Counted from the stretch's first letter, positions 17,468 to 26,773 are shown. The stretch is DNA of 64,000 bases from Bacteroidota bacterium (GCA_022562895.1 JADFOK010000006.1:1-64000), one strand, 5' to 3'. A program made the numbers and translations. Notes: generated by a model not told the origin, from the letters alone.

Positions 17468-18598
17468 ATGAAAAAAGTAATCGCATTAGCAATCGGATTA
17501 ATAGTAATGAGTTATTCTTCTTTAACCGCCTCGGTGGTTTCTGAAGATTCCCATATATTTGGATTCTATGGTAATTCTTACATCTTCGTAGAAAATGGAG
17601 TAGAATTTTCTGTTTTCCCGGATGGTCAATTTGATTTTATATATGTAGGTAATAATGTTAATGGAGTAAGTGTTTCGGTAGGATCTCCAAATGTGAACAT
17701 TAGTTTTAACTCAGGTTATAATTATGATTTGTATGTTCAGTATGATGATTATGGTGCAGTTATTCAGGTGGAAGATATTCCAATTTATTATGATCGTTAC
17801 GGGCGTATAATTCAAGCTGGAAGTGTAAAGATTCGATACTATAATCGTCGATTAGTTCAAGTAGGTGGATTATATATTCACTATGATGCCTTTGGATACT
17901 ACTCACATTATACGGGATATATAAATATATGGAACTACTATTATGTGTATCGTCCTTGGCATATTTATTACATAAGACCATTTTATACAAGCTGTATTGT
18001 ATATGATTATCCTTATAGAGTCTATTACACACCCATTAGATATACCTATCATTATCACAGAAACCACTACAATTACAGAAGAGGTCGTAGTTCTTATGCT
18101 AATGGAAGAAGAAGTTTTTACAGACCGGGTAGTCGTGTTCATTATAAAAACGGTAGAACTGCTGTAAACAGAGATTATAATCCCAATCGCAGAAACACAG
18201 CAATTTCAAATGGTAGAAGAGATAACACAATTACACGTGGTAACAGCATAAATTCTAGGCGTGGAATTGCAAAGAAGGATACAAAAAATAGTCTTGTTAA
18301 TAATAAAAGAATCGCTACAACGACACGTGACTTTTCTAAAAAGGATAAAAAATATAAATACGCAACTACTAATTCAAAAAGAAGTAACGCTAAAAAAAGC
18401 AAGCGAAGCGTAAACACGAATAAAAAAAGCAGTACCGTTTTTCGAAATAGTGGAAACAATGTAAAAAGAAACACTTACAGTCGTGCTTCTTCTAATAAAG
18501 AGATGTCAAAACGCAGTTCGACATCAACAAAACGAACAGTAAGAGAAAGCAATAACTCACGCTCCAAAGAAACTGTTTCGAGAAGAGGTAGAGGATAA
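17468..18598 (+). CDS. Secreted Tyr-rich protein with a long basic tail
   Basis: A 376-residue exported protein that I cannot assign. Residues 1-22 are a Sec signal peptide. Residues ~25-195 are rich in Tyr, Phe, Val and Ile with short beta-like repeats and YYDRYGR/HYDAFGY-type turns. From ~196 the sequence becomes Arg/Lys/Asn/Ser-rich and disordered (Tyr-His-Arg first, then RRGR, NKRI, KSKRS) to the end. The tail is strongly cationic, the front neutral to acidic, so binding to an acidic surface polymer, DNA or RNA outside the membrane is possible. A sigma54-like promoter and repeated terminator element frame it. Proteins of this shape occur in other flavobacteria, unnamed. Confidence 0.75.
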   Translation: MKKVIALAIGLIVMSYSSLTASVVSEDSHIFGFYGNSYIFVENGVEFSVFPDGQFDFIYVGNNVNGVSVSVGSPNVNISFNSGYNYDLYVQYDDYGAVIQVEDIPIYYDRYGRIIQAGSVKIRYYNRRLVQVGGLYIHYDAFGYYSHYTGYINIWNYYYVYRPWHIYYIRPFYTSCIVYDYPYRVYYTPIRYTYHYHRNHYNYRRGRSSYANGRRSFYRPGSRVHYKNGRTAVNRDYNPNRRNTAISNGRRDNTITRGNSINSRRGIAKKDTKNSLVNNKRIATTTRDFSKKDKKYKYATTNSKRSNAKKSKRSVNTNKKSSTVFRNSGNNVKRNTYSRASSNKEMSKRSSTSTKRTVRESNNSRSKETVSRRGRG

Positions 18599-18599
18599 A

Positions 18600-18618
18600 T
18601 TTTTTGGTTGGTTAGTTT
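18600..18618 (+). repeat. 19-base direct repeat, copy 2
   Basis: Identical to 17212-17230; begins one base after the stop codon of the secreted-protein gene and runs into a terminator. Confidence 0.85.
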
Positions 18619-18657
18619 GAAACCCCTTTCAGGCTTTTGCTGTACGGGGGTTTCTAT
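18619..18657. terminator. Terminator between convergent genes
   Basis: GAAACCCC pairs with GGGGTTTC around a 20-nt loop; the following tract is only moderately T-rich. It sits between the secreted-protein gene (+) and the glycosyltransferase (-). Confidence 0.65.
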
Positions 18658-18660
18658 TAT

Positions 18661-19944
18661 TTAACCCATCCCTTTAATTAAATCGGTCATTTTCTTAGTC
18701 AATACTCTCCTACTATACTGTTCAATATTTTCGGGAATGACCTTGAGATTCCCCCTTTTAAATTCTGCATAATAAGAAAGTATTTTCAATCGCAATGTTT
18801 CTCCATCTCCATAAGTAAAGAAATCACCGGAATAAGTCTCAGAAATAATAGATGAAATATCACTTCCTTCAGGTCCTAATGAAATAATAGGGCGTCTTGC
18901 AGCTATATACTCAAATAGTTTACCGGGAATGATAGATCTTGTTTCCTGACGATCCATTTCTATCAACAATAAAAGCTGAGCATTATGTTGCAACTGTTGC
19001 GCTTCTTTGTGGGAAACATATCCAACTACCTCGCACTTATCTATTAAGTCATATTGTTTTAAACTTATTAATACTTCTTCACTCACTGTACCTATTAATT
19101 TCAATTTAAAATCTTCAGAAAAAGAGATGTTTTCTTTGCAAATTTCAGAAAGCACTTCCCAAAGTATGATAGGATTTCGCTCACTTAATAATGACCCCAC
19201 ATGAACAAGAGAGAATGAACTATCCATAACTGCAATAATGTCTTCTGAAATATCATAGCCATTAGTAATAATATCTATTGGAGATTTAGTTATCTTTTCA
19301 AATTCCTTTTTGGTAGTCGGACTTGTTACTACTATGCCATCAGCAGAATTTAAAACATTAGCTTCTAATTGTTTGTGCTTTTTTACCGAAGCATTACTTA
19401 ATCGCATAAATTTATGGTAATATATCGTTGTCCAGGGATCTCTGAAATCGGCTAGCCAGGGAATATTCAAGGTTTTTTTTAATTCTAAACCAATAAGATG
19501 TAAACTATGTGGTGGACCGGTTGTAATTACAATGTCCACCGGATTTTCACTAAGATAGTTTTGCAAATAGGCTACAGAGGGTTTCACCCATCCTACACGT
19601 GTGTCTGGGATGAAAAAGTTACCACGCACCCAGAGCATAAGCTTTTCGGTTAAGGACTGCTTCTTTTTAGCAATAATTCCACTACTTATTAGTCTGGCCT
19701 TTTTATTTAAAAATATACTTGAAAATCGATTGGGTTCTTTTATAGTTGTTTTAATTATTTCAATTCCTTGAGGCACTTCTAAAACCATACTATTATCAAG
19801 TATTGGATAATGTGGGTTTTTGGGGATATACACCACAGGATCAACTCCATATTCCCTAAAATAGGTTGCAAACTTAAGCCATCGCTGTACGCCAGGACCT
19901 CCTGCTGGGGGCCAGTAATAGGTAATGATTAAAGCTCGTTTCAT
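18661..19944 (-). CDS. Glycosyltransferase, GT4-like
   Basis: GT-B glycosyltransferase, 427 residues. The N-terminus ITYYWPPAGGPGVQRWLKF is the donor/acceptor glycine loop of group 1 transferases; the C-terminal half has the nucleotide-sugar site with PGKLFEYIAARRPII (E-x7-E-like region). Acts on the cytoplasmic face of the inner membrane, probably on a surface polysaccharide or glycolipid. It starts 6 bp after the YfhO-like gene and likely shares its transcript. The donor and acceptor cannot be told from sequence. Confidence 0.85.
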   Translation of the reverse strand: MKRALIITYYWPPAGGPGVQRWLKFATYFREYGVDPVVYIPKNPHYPILDNSMVLEVPQGIEIIKTTIKEPNRFSSIFLNKKARLISSGIIAKKKQSLTEKLMLWVRGNFFIPDTRVGWVKPSVAYLQNYLSENPVDIVITTGPPHSLHLIGLELKKTLNIPWLADFRDPWTTIYYHKFMRLSNASVKKHKQLEANVLNSADGIVVTSPTTKKEFEKITKSPIDIITNGYDISEDIIAVMDSSFSLVHVGSLLSERNPIILWEVLSEICKENISFSEDFKLKLIGTVSEEVLISLKQYDLIDKCEVVGYVSHKEAQQLQHNAQLLLLIEMDRQETRSIIPGKLFEYIAARRPIISLGPEGSDISSIISETYSGDFFTYGDGETLRLKILSYYAEFKRGNLKVIPENIEQYSRRVLTKKMTDLIKGMG

Positions 19945-19950
19945 CTTAAA

Positions 19951-22389
19951 TTATTGAGTTGAAAGTGTCTTCTTTTTTTTGAAACTATAAAAAACTCCTC
20001 CCCCAAAAATGAGTAAAAACAAAATACTACTTGTAAGCGATATAGTACTTCCTGTTTTTATCACCTGGGGTTCAAACTTAAATTCAATCGTATTGTTTCC
20101 CACAGGAATTTGCATAGCTCTAAGTAAATAATTAGCTCTAAAATAATTTGCAGACTTATCATTTATATAAGCGTTCCAACCCTTTTGATAATACACTTCA
20201 GAAAAAATTGCTAATTGAGGTGAATTTGTAAAGGATTTATAAACTAAATGATTAGGTGTATTACTTACTAATTCTATTGTAGCTGTTGAGTCTCGCTGAA
20301 TTTCATTCGCAGGAATTAAGTCGGCAAACACAGTATTGACTACTGCTGTTTTCTTTGTATCCAAACTGTCCAACAATTGTATTTCATCATTAGCATTTTG
20401 TGCAATTATTACATTTTCTACCAACCAAACATTACCGTTTGCATAGGGGTTTCGCTGTGAATAAATAGTCCCATTTTCAGCCTGTCTAATGATATACTTT
20501 ACGTTCAACATATTCAACACACCAATATCACCTTTACTAAGATAAAAATCATCTAAATCTTGCATGCGGCCTGGTTTTGCAGCGTGATACCCTCCTAAAG
20601 CATTATGGAAATAACTGGCTCGCCCACTGTTGAAAGGATCAACCGATAGATCATAGACTCTAAAATGCTCATCATCTTCCAATATTTGCTGATCTGCACT
20701 GTTTTTCTGAAAGGGTTCTTTTAAAATTCTTGATAGTACAAAATTATCATTATTTACATAACGTCTGTCTACACCTACCAAATCTATCAATATCAACACA
20801 GCCAGTATTGCTATTGTTGCGGATTGTTTCAGTTTTGCTTTTAAATAAAACCATAGGGTGGTAGCACACAACAGGACAAACACCAATGAACGAATTGCAT
20901 CTGTATTAAAAAGTGCCATCCTATCTTCGCGAACTGCATCGACAAATTGTATTCCTAATTCTTTTATAAAATAAGAATCATAAGGGCTACTAAAACTGAA
21001 TAATGTTGATTTGAATAGTATAAAAATTAAAGTAATACCACCCGTTATTACGGTAGCCCACATTAACGCTTTACGTCTATCTTTTTTCTTCTCATCTCCA
21101 AAGAAAAACTGTTGTAAGCCCACCACAGCAATAATGGGTAAAACAAGTTCAATAATCACTTGTAGGGATGAAACAGCTCTAAATTTATTGTATAAGGGTA
21201 CATATTCGATAAAAAAATCGGTTAAAAAACTAAAGTTCTTTCCCCATGATAAAAATAAACTAAACAGAAAGGCACTTATAAGCCACCATTTTAATCTCCC
21301 CTTAATTAAAAATAACGCAAGTATTGCTAAAAAAATAACCACGGCACCAATGTATGCAGGAGCTGCTATAATAGGTTGGTCACCCCAATACATGGGAACT
21401 TGATTAAGGATCAGATTGGCTTCTTTTCCCGATGCCCCCATACGCAACAATGTCTCTATCGTTTTTGAATCTTCAGGAAATGGTTCTACAGATCCTCCAC
21501 CCATAAATCTGGGTATAAAAAGGTTGAAACTTTCTAATTTCCCATAGCTATACTCGGTGATGTAATTATAATCCAAACCATTACTTATTTCCTTAGTAGT
21601 GCCATCGGGTTTTATTGTGAGTTCGCTTTTTCCACGAGTAGAGGTATCGGCATATTCCTTCGTTGCCAAAATATTTGTGGCATTCATTCCAAGGGCAAAT
21701 AAAACACCTGTTGCCATTATTGCTATTGCTTTAAAATAGTGTGGAAGCTTTTTCTTTTTAAAAGCATCGATAAAGTATGTTATTCCTAAAATCAAAACTA
21801 AAAAAAGCAAATAATAGGTCATCTGAAAATGGTTGGCAACTAATTCTAATGCCAATGCTATAGTAGTTAGGAAGAACCCGTATAAATATTTTCCCCGAAA
21901 GGTCAATATTATCCCACTTAAAACTAAAGGCATATAAGCTATAGCGTGTGCCTTTGCATTATGACCTACCCCCAAAATAATGATAAGGTAAGTGGAAAAT
22001 CCAAATGCTAAAGCTCCTATAAAAGCTAATTTATAATCAATTTTTAAAACTAATAAAAGAATATATATTCCTATAAAATAAAGAAAAAGGTAATCTGCAG
22101 GTCGTGGTAAGAAACGCAAAGCAAGATCAAGTTTTTTTATGTAATTATGTGGATATTTAGCTCCTAATTGATAGGTTGGCATACCGCCAAAAGCAGCATC
22201 TGTCCAATAGGTTTCCTCTCCTTTGGTTTTTCTAAAATCGTTTTGCTGTTTAGCCATACCAGTATATTGAACAATATCACTTTGGTAAATTTTCTTGCCC
22301 TGTAAAATAGGGCTAAAGTATGTGAGAGAAGCAATTACAAACAGTAATAAAACAATAAGATGTGGTAGAAACTTTTTAAAGCGATGCAT
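19951..22389 (-). CDS. YfhO family integral membrane protein
   Basis: An 812-residue polytopic protein: around 12-13 helices in the first ~560 residues and a final helix near 785-803, with a large extracytoplasmic domain between (~570-780). The YfhO/GT-C-like pattern shows in the first loop (QSDIVQYTGMAKQQNDFR, TYWTDAAFGGMPTYQ) and in the C-terminal YYQKGWNAYIND block. YfhO proteins are thought to glycosylate lipoteichoic acid or other surface polymers using lipid-linked sugars. Here it is between DUF4834 and a GT4-like enzyme on one strand, consistent with surface-glycan work. Confidence 0.88.
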   Translation of the reverse strand: MHRFKKFLPHLIVLLLFVIASLTYFSPILQGKKIYQSDIVQYTGMAKQQNDFRKTKGEETYWTDAAFGGMPTYQLGAKYPHNYIKKLDLALRFLPRPADYLFLYFIGIYILLLVLKIDYKLAFIGALAFGFSTYLIIILGVGHNAKAHAIAYMPLVLSGIILTFRGKYLYGFFLTTIALALELVANHFQMTYYLLFLVLILGITYFIDAFKKKKLPHYFKAIAIMATGVLFALGMNATNILATKEYADTSTRGKSELTIKPDGTTKEISNGLDYNYITEYSYGKLESFNLFIPRFMGGGSVEPFPEDSKTIETLLRMGASGKEANLILNQVPMYWGDQPIIAAPAYIGAVVIFLAILALFLIKGRLKWWLISAFLFSLFLSWGKNFSFLTDFFIEYVPLYNKFRAVSSLQVIIELVLPIIAVVGLQQFFFGDEKKKDRRKALMWATVITGGITLIFILFKSTLFSFSSPYDSYFIKELGIQFVDAVREDRMALFNTDAIRSLVFVLLCATTLWFYLKAKLKQSATIAILAVLILIDLVGVDRRYVNNDNFVLSRILKEPFQKNSADQQILEDDEHFRVYDLSVDPFNSGRASYFHNALGGYHAAKPGRMQDLDDFYLSKGDIGVLNMLNVKYIIRQAENGTIYSQRNPYANGNVWLVENVIIAQNANDEIQLLDSLDTKKTAVVNTVFADLIPANEIQRDSTATIELVSNTPNHLVYKSFTNSPQLAIFSEVYYQKGWNAYINDKSANYFRANYLLRAMQIPVGNNTIEFKFEPQVIKTGSTISLTSSILFLLIFGGGVFYSFKKKKTLSTQ

Positions 22390-22418
22390 ATATTATTATG
22401 AAATATGAAGTTTGAAAA

Positions 22419-22679
22419 TTAATCAATTTCTTCGTAATCCACATAATCTCCTTCTGCAGATTTAGATGACTTTTTTATTGAAGGCATACTATCAATTGTT
22501 ACACTACCTTCTTTTTGTTGTTTGGGAGTTTGGTTAGTTTTATTGCCAAAAGCTTGACCAAAACGTTGTTCAGCTTTTTTAGCTATATACTTCATAATAT
22601 AGGGTTTGGAGAGTTTTAAAAACATCTTTAGGCCATAATATACCAGAAGGATGATTAATAACGTTTTCAAAAATGTCAT
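22419..22679 (-). CDS. DUF4834 family small membrane protein
   Basis: An 86-residue protein with one helix (MTFLKTLLIILLVYYGLKMF) and a charged tail that ends in VDYEEID. This is the DUF4834 layout found throughout flavobacteria. I start it at the ATG at 22679, where the family N-terminus MTFLKTLL begins; an upstream ATG would add eight residues. It leads a minus-strand unit with YfhO and the glycosyltransferase. Role unknown. Confidence 0.8.
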   Translation of the reverse strand: MTFLKTLLIILLVYYGLKMFLKLSKPYIMKYIAKKAEQRFGQAFGNKTNQTPKQQKEGSVTIDSMPSIKKSSKSAEGDYVDYEEID

Positions 22680-22700
22680 AGTAGTGATTATATTATTTTT

Positions 22701-22708
22701 CAAAAGTA
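22701..22708 (-). promoter_or_regulatory. -7 box (TACTTTTG on minus) for the DUF4834 operon
   Basis: CAAAAGTA on the plus strand, 21 bp before the chosen ATG at 22679. It overlaps an upstream ATG (22703), which supports the shorter start. Confidence 0.5.
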
Positions 22709-22764
22709 CTCATTGAAAGTAGAAAAAGAAAAAAATCAACTATTAAATAAATGATAAATTCTTA

Positions 22765-22772
22765 TATCTTTG
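22765..22772 (+). promoter_or_regulatory. -7 box (TATCTTTG) for the outer-membrane protein gene
   Basis: TATCTTTG ends 18 bp before the ATG at 22791. Confidence 0.55.
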
Positions 22773-22790
22773 AACTAAACCGAATATTCT

Positions 22791-23768
22791 ATGAACAACA
22801 AACACAGTTGCCTACTTTTCTTTTTATTATTCAGTTTTACATATGTTTCTGCTCAATATACTGAAACCCTCAATTCAAACCGACCTGGAAATTCACAAGG
22901 TGCATTTTCGGTGGGAAGAAATGTACTTCAGTTTGAAACAGGTTTAGGAATTGGAAAAGAAGAACATAGTATTTTAAATACGGAAACAAATGTTTTCACT
23001 TTCGATTACAGTGTACGTTATGGCTTTTTTAAAGAAGAATTAGAAATTAGTTTAATAGGCATATATCAATCCAATACCATTACAAGTACTTTAGGGAATG
23101 TTTCAAATGAAATAAAGCAAAGTAATTTTAAATCTAATACTATTGGTGCTAAATATTTATTTTACGATCCCTATCGCAAACGTGAATTAGAAGGCCCAAA
23201 TTTATATAGTTGGAAAGCGAATAATAGATTTCAATGGGAGGATTTAATCCCTGCAATTTCGATCTTTGGGGGTGCAAATATCGATTTTGCTGACAACCCA
23301 TTTACTCCTGAGACTGAAAGTTCTATCAGTCCGAAACTTGTACTGGCAACCCAAAACAATTGGTTAGGGGGTTGGGTTTTTGTTACAAATATTATTGTTG
23401 ATAGAATTACAACAGATTACCCATCGTACGGATATATACTCACTCTTACCCATACTCCTACTGATTGGTTTTCTGTATTTATTGAAAACCAAGGAATTAA
23501 AAGTGATTTTTATGCAGATCAATTATTGAGTGCAGGAACTGCAATCCTCCTTAGTGAAGATCTTCATGTGGACGCATCTGTTCTCATAAATTTTAAGGAC
23601 ACCCCATCACGTCTATTCGGAAGAATTGGTATCGCTTATCGATTTGACATGCATGATAAAGATGAATATATAGAAGAAAAAGGAAAAGCAGGAAAAGCTA
23701 ATAGGGATGAAAAAAAAGGCAAAAAGAAAAATAAGAATAAAAGAAAGAAACGAAAAGATGGTTTTTGA
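22791..23768 (+). CDS. Outer-membrane transporter-like barrel protein
   Basis: A 325-residue envelope protein. Residues 1-21 are a signal peptide (SFTYVSAQ). The mature part begins TETLNSNRPGNSQGAFSVGR, which matches the phenol-degradation MetA-pathway type transporter family in Bacteroidota, and continues as amphipathic beta strands that fit a 12-14 strand barrel. It ends with an unusual, nearly all-Lys/Arg/Gly/Asn tail of ~30 residues (KGKKKNKNKRKKRKDGF). That tail would stay in the periplasm or outside and might bind the peptidoglycan or LPS. Substrate unknown. Confidence 0.72.
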   Translation: MNNKHSCLLFFLLFSFTYVSAQYTETLNSNRPGNSQGAFSVGRNVLQFETGLGIGKEEHSILNTETNVFTFDYSVRYGFFKEELEISLIGIYQSNTITSTLGNVSNEIKQSNFKSNTIGAKYLFYDPYRKRELEGPNLYSWKANNRFQWEDLIPAISIFGGANIDFADNPFTPETESSISPKLVLATQNNWLGGWVFVTNIIVDRITTDYPSYGYILTLTHTPTDWFSVFIENQGIKSDFYADQLLSAGTAILLSEDLHVDASVLINFKDTPSRLFGRIGIAYRFDMHDKDEYIEEKGKAGKANRDEKKGKKKNKNKRKKRKDGF

Positions 23769-23824
23769 GACCTAAATTGTGATAAGTAAAGCTAACTAAA
23801 TAATTAGCGACAAAGAAAAATAAT

Positions 23825-24943
23825 ATGATTTCTATAAAGCAAATAACCAATAACAAAGAACTTAAGCAATTTGTGAAATTTCCATTCGGGTTGTATAAAA
23901 ATTGCAAGTATTGGGTTCCTCCGCTTATTAGAGACGAAATTGTAACCTTAAATGCCACCAAAAACCCGGTCTTTAAAAATGCTGAAGCTTTTTATTTTTT
24001 AGCATATAAGGACGGAAAAATTGTAGGCAGAATAGCAGTAATAATTAATCACTTAGAAATAGAAGAACTTAAAAAGAAAAAAATACGATTTGGATGGATT
24101 GATATGATAGATGATATTGAAGTTACGAAGGCACTGCTCAAACAAGTTACCAAAATTGGAAAAGAATATCAACTTGAATACACCGAAGGTCCTGTAGGTT
24201 TTTCCAATATGGAAAAAGCCGGTATTTTAACTAAAGGATTTGATGAAATGAATACCATGATTACTTGGTATCATTATCCATATTATGCCGAACATTTTGA
24301 GAAGTTAGGCTACAAGAAACAAGCCACATGGGTTGAATATCGTTTAAGTAACCCGACAGAAATTACCGCTAAAGTTATTAAGTTTTCAAAATTAATCAAA
24401 AAAAGGTATTCCCTAAAAGTGATTCGTTTTAATAATAAGAAACAGATTTTACCTTATGTAAATGATATGTTTGGATTGATTAATAAAACTTACAATAAAC
24501 TTCAAACATTTGTACCTATTCAACAATACCAAATAGATTATTATAAAGATAAATACTTTAACTTTATTCACCCCGATTATATTACTTGTATTACAAATAA
24601 TGATAATAAACTGATTGCTTTTTCTGTTGTGATGCCCTCCTTTTCCAAAGCCCTAAAAAAAGCAAATGGAAGACTTTTCCCATTTGGATGGTATTATCTA
24701 AAGAAAGCCCAAATGAAGAATGATACAGCAGCTTTTTACCTTATTGGCATTGACCCTGAATATCAAGGAAAAGGTGTAACGGCTATTATTTTTGAAGAAA
24801 TGCGTTCAATATTTTCGAAAAAGGGAATAATACAAACCGAAACCAATCCCGAATTAATAGAAAATACTGCTGTACAACAACTTTGGAAAGATTATAGTCC
24901 TGTGCAACATAAAGAACGAAGTACTTTCATAAAAATTCTTTAA
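23825..24943 (+). CDS. GNAT-like acyltransferase protein
   Basis: A 372-residue cytosolic protein. An N-terminal block (KFPFGLYKNCKYWVPPLIRD) and a region around GPVGFSNMEKAG match a conserved family often labelled N-acetyltransferase or YghO-like. The C-terminal part has a GNAT acetyl-CoA loop, IDPEYQGKGVTAIIFEEM. The substrate is unknown; some relatives act on the GTP pyrophosphokinase or lipid substrates but nothing here decides. It has no obvious promoter box in the 56 bp after the previous stop and may be read through. Confidence 0.75.
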   Translation: MISIKQITNNKELKQFVKFPFGLYKNCKYWVPPLIRDEIVTLNATKNPVFKNAEAFYFLAYKDGKIVGRIAVIINHLEIEELKKKKIRFGWIDMIDDIEVTKALLKQVTKIGKEYQLEYTEGPVGFSNMEKAGILTKGFDEMNTMITWYHYPYYAEHFEKLGYKKQATWVEYRLSNPTEITAKVIKFSKLIKKRYSLKVIRFNNKKQILPYVNDMFGLINKTYNKLQTFVPIQQYQIDYYKDKYFNFIHPDYITCITNNDNKLIAFSVVMPSFSKALKKANGRLFPFGWYYLKKAQMKNDTAAFYLIGIDPEYQGKGVTAIIFEEMRSIFSKKGIIQTETNPELIENTAVQQLWKDYSPVQHKERSTFIKIL

Positions 24944-25059
24944 TATATAAAATGCTGTATGAATTATTATTTTGATCCCCTATAGAGTCTAATTCTAATA
25001 ATGATCAATTAAATAAGACTAAAAATAAGGGTCTTTAAAATGGATGGCTAAATACTTAA

Positions 25060-25458
25060 ATGCAAAGAATAATTTTGATAATATTTGAATTTAAACTTAT
25101 AGTTATACTTTTTCTTATTTTAATTATAGCAATATCCTGTAATAATAAGAACAAAATCCCCGATCCTCTTGAGGCTGGTTGGAATGGTATATCTGTATGT
25201 GAGATTATAGAAGAAAATAATAACATACGGGTATTAAAATGTACGTTTGCTCCGGGTATTGGACATGAAAAACATTATCATGTCGCCCATTTTGGATATA
25301 CGATATCTGGGAGTAAATTTCGAATAATTGATGAAACCGGTATGCGAGAAATAAATGTTAGCACTGGTAGTCATTTTTATAGTGAAGGAAAAAAGTGGCA
25401 CGAAGTACTCAATATAGGCGACAGTACCGCTGTTTTTTTAATTATAGAACCAAAGTGA
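25060..25458 (+). CDS. Cupin-domain lipoprotein
   Basis: A 132-residue protein with an N-terminal hydrophobic segment (about 9-26) ending in the lipobox AISC, so it is a likely lipoprotein. The rest is a single cupin barrel: first motif PGIGHEKHYHVAHFGYTISG with metal-type His residues, second motif GSHFYSEGKKWHEVLNIG. Small secreted cupins can bind or isomerise small molecules; no substrate can be named. It is converging with the PLP enzyme at 25478. Confidence 0.75.
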   Translation: MQRIILIIFEFKLIVILFLILIIAISCNNKNKIPDPLEAGWNGISVCEIIEENNNIRVLKCTFAPGIGHEKHYHVAHFGYTISGSKFRIIDETGMREINVSTGSHFYSEGKKWHEVLNIGDSTAVFLIIEPK

Positions 25459-25477
25459 AAATGTTTTTAAGAAATAA

Positions 25478-26740
25478 CTATTCTCCAAACGCCGCTGCAA
25501 CCGCAGTAGAAAGACGTTTATAAGTCCCATTTTCTAGTCGTTCTCTAATAGCAGTAAAAGCTACTAGAGTCTCTTCTACATCTTTTAAAGTATGTGACGC
25601 AGTAGGTATCATACGCAATAAAATCAATCCTTTGGGAATTACTGGATACACAACAATAGAGCAGAATATGCCATGATTTTCCCTTAAGTCCTTAACCAGT
25701 GCCATGGCTTCTGGAACCGATCCTTTAAGATACACCGGCGTTACACAACTTTGAGTCGTGCCTATATCAAAACCTCTTTTTCTTAATCCGTATTGTAATG
25801 CATTTACGATTACCCATAGTTTATCTTTTAGTTCTGGTAAGGTGCGTAACATATCCAATCGCTTTAATACACCAACCACCAATTGCATTTGCAATGATTT
25901 TGCAAACATTTGTGAACGAAGGTTATACTTTAAATAATTAATGATTTCTTCTTCCGCAGCAATAAAAGCACCTGTACTTGCCATAGCCTTTGCAAATGTA
26001 GCGAAATAAACATCAATTTCATCTTGTACGCCTTGCTCCTCTCCTACTCCCGCACCAGTTTTTCCAAGAGTTCCAAACCCATGAGCATCATCTACAAATA
26101 ATCTAAAATTATATTTTTTCTTGAGGGCAACAATTTCTTTAAGTTTCCCTTGTTCTCCTCTCATTCCAAAAACACCTTCAGTAATAATTAAAATACCACC
26201 CCCATTAATTTTAGTAACTTTTGTGGCGCGTTGAAGGTTTTTTTCAAGGCTTTCTAGATCATTATGCCTATAGGTAAAACGTTTCCCCAAATGCAATCTT
26301 ACACCATCAATTATACAGGCATGAGCATCAACATCATAGACAATAACATCCTCTTTTGATACTAAGGCATCAATTGTAGAAACCATTCCCTGATATCCAA
26401 AATTCAATAGATAGGAAGCTTCCTTATTAACAAAATCGGCCAATTCGTTTTGCAATTGCTCATGTAAATCGGTATGCCCACTCATCATACGTGCTCCCAT
26501 GGGATATGCCGAACCATATTTAATACCAGCTTCTGCATCTACTTTACGCACTTCGGGGTGATTAGCTAATCCTAAATAATCGTTTATACTCCAGATTATT
26601 ACTTCTTTTCCCTGGAATTTCATCCGGTTCGAAATAGGACCTTCTAACTTAGGGAATACAAAATATCCCTCTGCAACTTCAGCCCATTTACCTAATGGTC
26701 CTTTGTTTTTATATATTTTTTCAAACAAATCTTTAGTCAT
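25478..26740 (-). CDS. Alpha-oxoamine synthase; candidate cysteate fatty acyltransferase
   Basis: PLP-dependent alpha-oxoamine synthase (fold type I), 420 residues, same family as serine palmitoyltransferase, KBL and BioF. Motifs: SINDYLGLANHPEV, the PLP strand DDAHGFGTLGKTGAG, and the lysine in FATFAKAMASTGAF. It condenses an amino acid with an acyl-CoA/ACP with loss of CO2. In Flavobacterium, a member of this family makes 3-ketocapnine from cysteate and a fatty acyl thioester (sulfonolipid synthesis, needed for efficient gliding). A cysteine-synthase-like gene stands directly upstream on the same strand, which favours that role over sphinganine synthesis. A terminator (26824) and its own -7 box separate them. 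Confidence 0.75.
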   Translation of the reverse strand: MTKDLFEKIYKNKGPLGKWAEVAEGYFVFPKLEGPISNRMKFQGKEVIIWSINDYLGLANHPEVRKVDAEAGIKYGSAYPMGARMMSGHTDLHEQLQNELADFVNKEASYLLNFGYQGMVSTIDALVSKEDVIVYDVDAHACIIDGVRLHLGKRFTYRHNDLESLEKNLQRATKVTKINGGGILIITEGVFGMRGEQGKLKEIVALKKKYNFRLFVDDAHGFGTLGKTGAGVGEEQGVQDEIDVYFATFAKAMASTGAFIAAEEEIINYLKYNLRSQMFAKSLQMQLVVGVLKRLDMLRTLPELKDKLWVIVNALQYGLRKRGFDIGTTQSCVTPVYLKGSVPEAMALVKDLRENHGIFCSIVVYPVIPKGLILLRMIPTASHTLKDVEETLVAFTAIRERLENGTYKRLSTAVAAAFGE

Positions 26741-26765
26741 TCCTCAGATGTTAATTTATGTGAGA

Positions 26766-26773
26766 CAAAATTA
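26766..26773 (-). promoter_or_regulatory. -7 box (TAATTTTG on minus) for the oxoamine synthase
   Basis: CAAAATTA on the plus strand, 25 bp before the ATG of the gene at 25478-26740. Confidence 0.5.

Noticed and set aside
17760..18474. Minus-strand ORFs opposite the secreted-protein gene
   Set aside because: They are shadows of the Tyr- and Lys/Arg-rich codon pattern; low-complexity Ser/Thr/Leu products without promoters.
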